A stretch of 11,037 nucleotides of DNA from assembly GCA_964498585.1 (NCBI GenBank), contig CAZCHH010000083.1, forward strand, positions 1 to 11,037, given 5' to 3'. This DNA comes from JAAYJM01 sp964498585 (lineage in GTDB: Bacteria > Bacteroidota > Ignavibacteria > Kapaibacteriales > UBA2268). Position numbers and translations under genes: made by a program. The notes beneath the pieces were generated by a model. It saw only the letters and a list, made by a program, of their open reading frames with translations. It did no database searches and was not told the origin of the DNA. Positions 7,585 through 11,037 of this stretch are shown in pieces (the stretch's first letter is position 1; every line of letters begins with the position of its first letter).

Positions 7585-8003
7585 AAATCAAATTCCACTT
7601 CTGCAAAAACGTTTGCAGTCTCGTATAGTCTTACTTTTAATGAAGTAAGGTTTTTATATCTTTTAAATAAGGGAATGAAAATATTAGAAAGATGAATAAC
7701 TATATTTTCGGCTGTAGTGCTATTTTCTATTAAATAATGCTTAAAATTATTCTCTTTTAAAAAATTAAGCATAATATTGTCATTTTTATCGACAATGAAA
7801 GAATGGTCTAATTTTTTAATAGTCTGCGAAACAATTTCTTCAAGGACATAATAATCCATTACCATACCGTTTTTATCCATAATTCCTTCAATTTCAACTC
7901 TTAATTTGTAGGTATGCCCGTGTATATTTTTGCAATGCCCATCGTGAAAAGGCAATCTGTGGCTCATATCCCAGTTAAATTCTTTTGATATATTCATTAT
8001 CAT
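7575..8003 (-). CDS. queD: 6-carboxytetrahydropterin synthase / PTPS family
   Basis: A 142-residue enzyme of the 6-pyruvoyltetrahydropterin synthase fold. QueD members make 6-carboxy-5,6,7,8-tetrahydropterin from dihydroneopterin triphosphate for queuosine and other 7-deazapurines. Zinc ligands H15 (SHRL), H28 and H30 (HGHTY) are present. So are catalytic C24 in CKNIHGH, D66/H67 in LDHSF and E128 in RLYETAN. The C-X3-HGH spacing favours QueD over classic PTPS. I start it at the ATG at 8003 because GGA lies 7 bases upstream, the same spacing as adk. A longer frame would need a TTG start at 8015 and would place that GGA inside the gene. The stop codon lies within the 7-bp tandem array. No other queuosine gene is in the window. 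It diverges from the HAD phosphatase across 83 bases. Confidence 0.88.
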   Translation of the reverse strand: MIMNISKEFNWDMSHRLPFHDGHCKNIHGHTYKLRVEIEGIMDKNGMVMDYYVLEEIVSQTIKKLDHSFIVDKNDNIMLNFLKENNFKHYLIENSTTAENIVIHLSNIFIPLFKRYKNLTSLKVRLYETANVFAEVEFDLND

Positions 8004-8086
8004 ACAAAATTCCAAAAAAATAATTAATTTTGTTAATTACAAAATACATAAAAGTTCTTTTATATAAAACAAAGATTTAAATAAAG

Positions 8087-8629
8087 ATGAAAAATAAAGC
8101 AATTTTTTTTGACAGAGATGGGGTAGTGAATTATCGGATTGTAGGGGAATATGTAAAAACAATAGATGAATTCCATTTTATACCGGATTTTTTTCCACTT
8201 TTTTCTTATATAAAAGAAAGGGAATTTCTTGCAATATTAATAACAAATCAGCAGGGAATTGGGTGCGGAGTAATGAATGAAAAGCAGCTAAACGAAATTC
8301 ACTCTTATATGCAAAAAATACTTATAAAAACGACTGGCAGTGGTTTTGATGATATTTTCTACTGCCCTGAACTTTCTTCAGCAAATAGCTTTCGCAGGAA
8401 GCCAAATCCAGGAATGCTTCTTGAAGCAATGGAAAAATGGCAGATTGACTCAAATAAATCATGGATGGTAGGCGATAGAGTAAGCGATTTTCTTGCTGGA
8501 AAAAATGCCGGTATTAAAACTGTGATAGCTAACTGTCTAGTGGAACCAAACGAAATTGCTGCTGATTTCGTTGGCTATAATTTGATTGATGTTTTGGAGT
8601 TTTTTAAGGGAAATGAAGCACTACTGTAA
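8087..8629 (+). CDS. HAD-IIIA phosphatase, GmhB/HisB-N-like
   Basis: A 180-residue HAD-superfamily phosphatase of subclass IIIA, similar to D-glycero-D-manno-heptose-1,7-bisphosphate phosphatase (GmhB) and the N-terminal half of HisB. Motif I is FFDRDGVVN with nucleophile D9 and acid/base D11. Motif II is T53-N54 in LITNQQG, motif III is R104-K105 in RRKP, and motif IV is GDRVSD with D130 and D134. GmhB and HisB-N normally have a zinc loop of about four Cys/His ligands just before the RKP motif. Here that stretch (CPELSSANSF, 93-102) keeps a single Cys, so the loop is absent and the substrate is uncertain. It may act in heptose/LPS precursor synthesis or on another sugar phosphate. It is the only plus-strand protein gene in the window, and its last 9 bases overlap the end of the convergent gene. 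Confidence 0.85.
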   Translation: MKNKAIFFDRDGVVNYRIVGEYVKTIDEFHFIPDFFPLFSYIKEREFLAILITNQQGIGCGVMNEKQLNEIHSYMQKILIKTTGSGFDDIFYCPELSSANSFRRKPNPGMLLEAMEKWQIDSNKSWMVGDRVSDFLAGKNAGIKTVIANCLVEPNEIAADFVGYNLIDVLEFFKGNEALL

Positions 8630-9280
8630 GAGAATTCTTTTTCTGATTACATTAAATTTACCGATACGGATTTCAGCGACGTAGTCTCCTTTTTGCATTT
8701 TTTTTCCGCTATCGTCACGTCCATTCCAAGTTAAATTATAAGAGCCGGGGACTTGTGTTCCTTTAAACAATGTTGCAATAACAACTGCCTGCATAGAAAA
8801 GATTACAATTTCAACGTCAGCCACATAATCAATAGTATATTTTAAATTAGGAGATAAATCTTCTACTAATCCGAGCAATTGTCCGATAACAGATAGTGGA
8901 ATTTGAGCTCCAAAACTTGGTTTTGTATTAATAAAAGGGACATAAAGCGAACGATTTATGTTATCTTGGAACTGAGCGACCTCGCGTGGGTCTGGCAAAT
9001 AGAATTCTTCAGGAAAATCCATAACCTGTAATTGTTCTATTGAAGTAATTGTCTGAGGTGTATATGCTGCTGATGTAGAAAGCCGGTTTAAATCCAATGC
9101 AAAGAGAGTAGAAGCGGGCAATTTGTTTCTCATTGCTTTTTTGTAAGCACTATCTTGCTCTGGAGTAAATCGATTTATTGATGGTCCTGGTAAATCTAAT
9201 GGGTCGGTTTCCTGACTTCTCGTTAATGAGAAGGCAAGTAGTGTAATTATTATTGATATATTGATTAATCTTATTATCAT
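8621..9280 (-). CDS. Secreted protein with C-terminal FlgD/T9SS-like beta domain
   Basis: A 219-residue protein I do not recognise by name. Residues 1-23 are a likely signal peptide (basic start, hydrophobic stretch to about residue 18, SQE near the cut). The middle (about 24-150) is polar and proline-containing with no known motif. The last ~65 residues (about 155-219) follow the FlgD Ig-like or type IX secretion sorting-domain pattern: VEIVIF, then GSYNLTWNGRDDSGKKM, then KGDYVAEIRIG and a basic end RKRILLQ. In FCB bacteria such ends often belong to exported or surface-anchored proteins. True T9SS cargo is usually much larger, so it might instead be a small structural or adaptor protein. 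A -7-like element lies 25 bases upstream. It converges on, and overlaps by 9 bases, the HAD phosphatase gene. Confidence 0.7.
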   Translation of the reverse strand: MIIRLINISIIITLLAFSLTRSQETDPLDLPGPSINRFTPEQDSAYKKAMRNKLPASTLFALDLNRLSTSAAYTPQTITSIEQLQVMDFPEEFYLPDPREVAQFQDNINRSLYVPFINTKPSFGAQIPLSVIGQLLGLVEDLSPNLKYTIDYVADVEIVIFSMQAVVIATLFKGTQVPGSYNLTWNGRDDSGKKMQKGDYVAEIRIGKFNVIRKRILLQ

Positions 9281-9563
9281 TTATTTTTTTATTTGTTCAT
9301 TTCCCAAATATAAACATTAATAACCAAAAAGAAAATTGATTTATATAAAATTATTCAAAAATAGTTTCATTATGAGATTTTATTTATATTTAACATCAAA
9401 ACTGAATTTATCAGATATTATTGAAAAATATCCATAAAATAGAGCCATTCTAATTTATAGTATTTTTTAAAAGTATAATTAAATTATTCATCAATTATTC
9501 TTTTATTCTAAAATGTATTTATTAACGAAAAAGTAAAATTATTGTTTCACTAATCATTAATCA
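9281..9563. other. AT-rich spacer between adk and the secreted-protein gene
   Basis: I see no gene in these 283 bases on either strand. The left end carries the likely promoter of the secreted-protein gene (9305-9312). The right end carries the start of the 7-bp repeats that cover the adk stop codon. No GC-rich hairpin with a T-run is present, so adk has no obvious intrinsic terminator. The middle is plain AT-rich sequence. Confidence 0.6.
9305..9312 (-). promoter_or_regulatory. Possible -7 element for the secreted-protein gene
   Basis: The minus strand reads TATATTTG, a perfect TAnnTTTG match. It would give a start near 9298 and a leader of roughly 18 bases before the ATG at 9280. No TTG lies at the 20-base spacing used by the tRNA and rrn promoters; the nearest TTTG is only 12 bases upstream. 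It is therefore a weak or activator-dependent promoter at best. Confidence 0.4.
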
Positions 9564-9580
9564 TTAACAATTAACAATTA
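9553..9580. repeat. Four tandem 7-mers over the adk stop codon
   Basis: Two copies of ATCATTA are followed by two copies of ACAATTA. The adk stop codon (9564-9566) falls in the second unit, and the last two units encode the end of the protein. The first unit type is identical to the main unit of the array at 7494-7584. Confidence 0.8.
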
Positions 9581-10223
9581 AATTGTCTAAATGATTTTTA
9601 ATAATATTATAAATTTCATCAATAGTGCCGCTTCCATCAACGCAAAAAATTAGATTTTTCTTTTGGTAGTAATCAATTAAGGGCATTGTTTCTTTATGAT
9701 ATATATTGATTCTTTCCAAGATAGTTTCTTCTTTATCGTCATCTCTTTGATATAAATCGGCACCTTCATTATCGCATTTATTGGGAACTTTTGGTGGATT
9801 ATATATTAAATGATATGTGCTGGAACAAACTGTGCAAGTTCTTCTTGCAGAAAGACGGGCGACAAGAATTTCGTCTGGTACTCTGAAACATAAGACAGAC
9901 TTTATTTTTTCATTATCTTTTTCTAATATATCGTCTAATACCTGTGCTTGATATACATTTCTTGGAAAACCATCAAGAATATAGCCATTTTTTGAGCTAC
10001 TTTGTTTAATCTCGTTACTTATGATATTTATTATAAGGTCATCAGGGACGAAATTGCCAGCATTTATGTAGGATTTTATCAGGTTTCCTAATTGAGTATT
10101 AGAATTTCTTTTTTCTCTAAGAATTTCACCTGAAGAAATCTGTAATAAATCATATTCTTTACAAATGCGTTCTGCTTGGGTGCCTTTTCCAGCTCCGGGA
10201 GGACCTAATATAATTAATTTCAT
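9564..10223 (-). CDS. adk: Adenylate kinase with zinc-type LID
   Basis: A 219-residue adenylate kinase, which interconverts ATP + AMP and two ADP in the cytoplasm. The P-loop is GPPGAGKGT (7-15), the AMP-binding region includes SSGEILR (30-36), and LDGFPRN (83-89) is the NMP/core motif. The LID has C130-X2-C133-X16-C150-X2-E153. This is the numbering of the Cys4 zinc site of Bacillus-type enzymes, but with Glu in the fourth place. The frame stays open upstream to an ATG at 10289. The ATG at 10223 is preferred because AAAAAGGA (10231-10238 on the complement) precedes it by 7 bases and the protein then begins MKLIILGPPG as in the family. The rejected extension is Lys/Tyr-rich low-complexity sequence. 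The gene runs divergently from the rrn operon. Confidence 0.96.
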   Translation of the reverse strand: MKLIILGPPGAGKGTQAERICKEYDLLQISSGEILREKRNSNTQLGNLIKSYINAGNFVPDDLIINIISNEIKQSSSKNGYILDGFPRNVYQAQVLDDILEKDNEKIKSVLCFRVPDEILVARLSARRTCTVCSSTYHLIYNPPKVPNKCDNEGADLYQRDDDKEETILERINIYHKETMPLIDYYQKKNLIFCVDGSGTIDEIYNIIKNHLDNLIVNC

Positions 10224-10230
10224 TAAAAAT

Positions 10231-10238
10231 TCCTTTTT
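10231..10238 (-). promoter_or_regulatory. Shine-Dalgarno site that fixes the adk start
   Basis: The minus strand reads AAAAAGGA, ending 7 bases before the ATG at 10223. It is the clearest ribosome binding site in the window, where most genes show none, and it argues against the upstream ATG at 10289. Confidence 0.75.
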
Positions 10239-10276
10239 ATATTTTTTTTTCTTAATATATTTTATGTATCTTTTAG

Positions 10277-10341
10277 AATCAATTAACAAATAATTAATAA
10301 TTGATTAACAAAAGAAATTTTTTGAAAATTGAAATTACGAA
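10277..10341 (+). repeat. R0: promoterless relic of the rrn leader repeat
   Basis: This matches the downstream half of the later units. It has a hairpin AATCAATTA/TAATTGATT (10277-10285 with 10298-10306), a boxA-like TTTTTTGAAAA (10318-10328), then TTGAAATTACGAA. No TTG-N20-TAnnTTT promoter precedes it, because the adk start region lies there. It looks like a truncated oldest copy of the tandem unit, or a unit whose promoter has been lost. Confidence 0.7.
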
Positions 10342-10450
10342 TAATAATTTAATTGTAAAAGAAAATTTTCTGATTATGATTATGTTGAATTGAAGAATAA
10401 AAAGTAATTTAGAAAAAAATCAAAAAAAAAATCAAAAAAATCAAATAAAA

Positions 10451-10482
10451 CTTGCACAGAATAAAAAAAGTTCGTAATTTTA
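10451..10482 (+). promoter_or_regulatory. rrn promoter P1
   Basis: CTTG (10451-10454), exactly 20 bases, then TAATTTTA (10475-10482), close to the Bacteroidota TAnnTTTG. About 40 bases of A-tract-rich DNA (repeated AAAAAATC) lie directly upstream, resembling an UP-type element. GTTCG precedes the -7 element, as in the tRNA-Lys promoter. The next 75 bases carry a hairpin, a boxA-like sequence and an inverted copy of the promoter core. Confidence 0.75.
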
Positions 10483-10557
10483 AATTCTTTAAATTAATCA
10501 ATAACAAAATTGATTAAAATAAAGAAAAATTCTTTGAAAATTGAAATTACGAACAAG
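10451..10557 (+). repeat. R1: first complete rrn leader repeat (107 bp)
   Basis: In order it contains P1, a 9-bp hairpin TTAATCAAT/ATTGATTAA (10494-10502 with 10509-10517, loop AACAAA), a boxA-like TTCTTTGAAAA (10530-10540), and AAATTACGAAC (10544-10554). The last is the exact reverse complement of GTTCGTAATTT at 10470-10480 in the promoter. Its twin R2 starts 192 bp later with the same length and order and only a few differences, mostly in the stretch just after the -7 element. Confidence 0.85.
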
Positions 10558-10642
10558 ACGCAGTAAATATCTATCTATTAGAGATAAAGGAAAAGGTTAA
10601 TAAAACAAGTTTTTAATTTTTTTTAAAAAAAAATAAAAAAAA

Positions 10643-10674
10643 CTTGCACAGAATAAAAAAAGTTCGTAATTTTA
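10643..10674 (+). promoter_or_regulatory. rrn promoter P2
   Basis: CTTG (10643-10646), 20 bases identical to those in P1, then TAATTTTA (10667-10674). The upstream sequence is again runs of T and A. This promoter would add a second start site about 190 bases downstream of P1. Confidence 0.75.
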
Positions 10675-10749
10675 AAATCTTGCAATTAATCAATAACAAA
10701 ATTGATTAAAAAAGAGAAAAATTCTTTGAAAATTGAAATTACGAACAAG
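10643..10749 (+). repeat. R2: second complete rrn leader repeat (107 bp)
   Basis: It has the same parts as R1: the promoter, the hairpin TTAATCAAT/ATTGATTAA (10686-10694 with 10701-10709, loop AACAAA), boxA-like TTCTTTGAAAA (10722-10732) and AAATTACGAAC (10736-10746). The hairpin, boxA and inverted core are unchanged from R1, so these parts appear conserved while the connecting bases drift. Confidence 0.85.
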
Positions 10750-10843
10750 GCTCAGGAAAAACAATTCCTAAAGGTACAGAAAGAAAGCAGAAAAAAGCAA
10801 ATTTGAAGAAAATTTAGAAAAAAAATCAAAAAATAAAAAAAAA

Positions 10844-10875
10844 TTTGCACAGAATAAAAAAAGTTCGTAGTTTTG
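10844..10875 (+). promoter_or_regulatory. rrn promoter P3, perfect consensus
   Basis: TTTG (10844-10847), the same 20-base spacer as P1 and P2, then TAGTTTTG (10868-10875). Both elements match the Bacteroidota consensus TTTG and TAnnTTTG exactly, so P3 is predicted to be the strongest of the three. It is the promoter nearest the 16S gene, with a predicted start near 10880, about 100 bases before mature 16S. A-tracts precede it. Confidence 0.8.
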
Positions 10876-10892
10876 AATTCCCAAAAGATGAC

Positions 10893-10905
10893 GTTCTTTG
10901 AAAAC
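10893..10905 (+). promoter_or_regulatory. boxA-like antitermination site of the 16S leader
   Basis: GTTCTTTGAAAAC resembles the boxA signal bound by NusB/NusE in rRNA leaders. It lies about 20 bases after the predicted P3 start and about 80 before 16S. The related TTCTTTGAAAA occurs after P1 (10530-10540) and P2 (10722-10732), so every promoter carries its own copy. A small hairpin (TTAAAAG/CTTTTAA, 10932-10952) follows before 16S. Confidence 0.65.
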
Positions 10906-10983
10906 AGGGAGCAAAATAAAAATCAATACGATTAAAAGTTAATTCCTTTTAACAAATAAATCTGACAAAAAAGATAAGAATAT

Positions 10984-11037
10984 ACAACGGAGAGTTTGAT
11001 CCTGGCTCAGGACGAACGCTGGCGGCGTGCCTAACAC
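10984..11037 (+). rRNA. rrs: 16S ribosomal RNA, 5' end (partial)
   Basis: AGAGTTTGATCCTGGCTCAG at 10991-11010 is the near-universal start region of bacterial 16S rRNA (E. coli positions 8-27), followed by GACGAACGCTGGCGGCGTGC. Counting back seven bases puts the mature 5' end near 10984. The gene runs off the right edge. CTGGCGGCGTGCCTAACAC is unlike the usual Bacteroidia version and fits a deeper FCB lineage, but 54 bases cannot settle this. Confidence 0.97.

Noticed and set aside
8004..8015. TTG start for the queD-like gene
   Set aside because: The frame needs a TTG start. The ATG at 8003 has GGA 7 bases upstream and gives a normal QueD length.
8025..8032. TAATTTTG as a promoter for the HAD phosphatase
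   Set aside because: The -7 match is perfect on the plus strand, but no TTG lies at the right distance upstream. In such AT-rich DNA the match may be chance.
10224..10289. 22-residue N-terminal extension of adenylate kinase
   Set aside because: The extension is low-complexity Lys/Tyr sequence, the family starts at MKLIILGPPG, and a good Shine-Dalgarno sits 7 bases before the ATG at 10223.
10536..10557. Reverse promoter at the inverted GTTCGTAATTT of R1
   Set aside because: On the minus strand the element would read TAATTTCA, not TAnnTTTG, and no TTG lies about 20 bases upstream of it.

Overview
The window is AT-rich DNA that looks like a bacterium of the Bacteroidota/FCB group, possibly an Ignavibacteria-like lineage. 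Three signs support this. Several promoters match the Bacteroidota sigma-factor pattern (TTTG or TTG, about 20 bases, TAnnTTTG). Shine-Dalgarno signals are weak. One secreted protein ends in a FlgD/type IX-secretion-like beta domain. The 16S rRNA start (GACGAACGCTGGCGGCGTGCCTAACAC, from the right edge) does not look like typical Bacteroidia, which is why a deeper FCB branch is suggested. The lineage call is inference; the visible 16S is too short to place it.

Layout, left to right. Positions 1-324 hold a tRNA-Lys(UUU) on the minus strand with its own promoter and a strong terminator. Positions 325-7296 are a minus-strand signalling block. It contains a compact REC-histidine kinase hybrid (325-1476), a 664-base gap, a 1263-residue six-PAS hybrid kinase (2141-5932), and a secreted M28 metallopeptidase (5938-7296) only 5 bases upstream of the large kinase. 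The gap carries C-rich palindromes and a 228-bp element with perfect 17-bp terminal inverted repeats, apparently inserted into one of those palindromes. Positions 7297-7584 are repeat DNA: three hairpins and 13 copies of a 7-bp unit that runs into the 3' end of the next gene. Then come a QueD/PTPS-family enzyme (minus), a divergent HAD phosphatase (plus), a convergent secreted beta-domain protein (minus, overlapping the phosphatase by 9 bases) and adenylate kinase (minus).

The last 760 bases are the leader of a ribosomal RNA operon on the plus strand, ending in the first ~54 bases of 16S rRNA. The leader holds three tandem promoters, each with its own downstream boxA-like sequence, plus a fourth promoterless relic. 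Two of the units are nearly identical 107-bp repeats.

The most interesting pattern links the two ends of the window. The 11-mer GTTCGTAATTT overlaps the -7 element of the tRNA-Lys promoter and of rrn promoters P1 and P2 (P3 has one mismatch). It occurs again inverted downstream of P1 and P2. I found it nowhere else in the window, so it may be a stable-RNA control element. The rest is mostly familiar families; I see no evidence for a defence system, prophage or CRISPR array.
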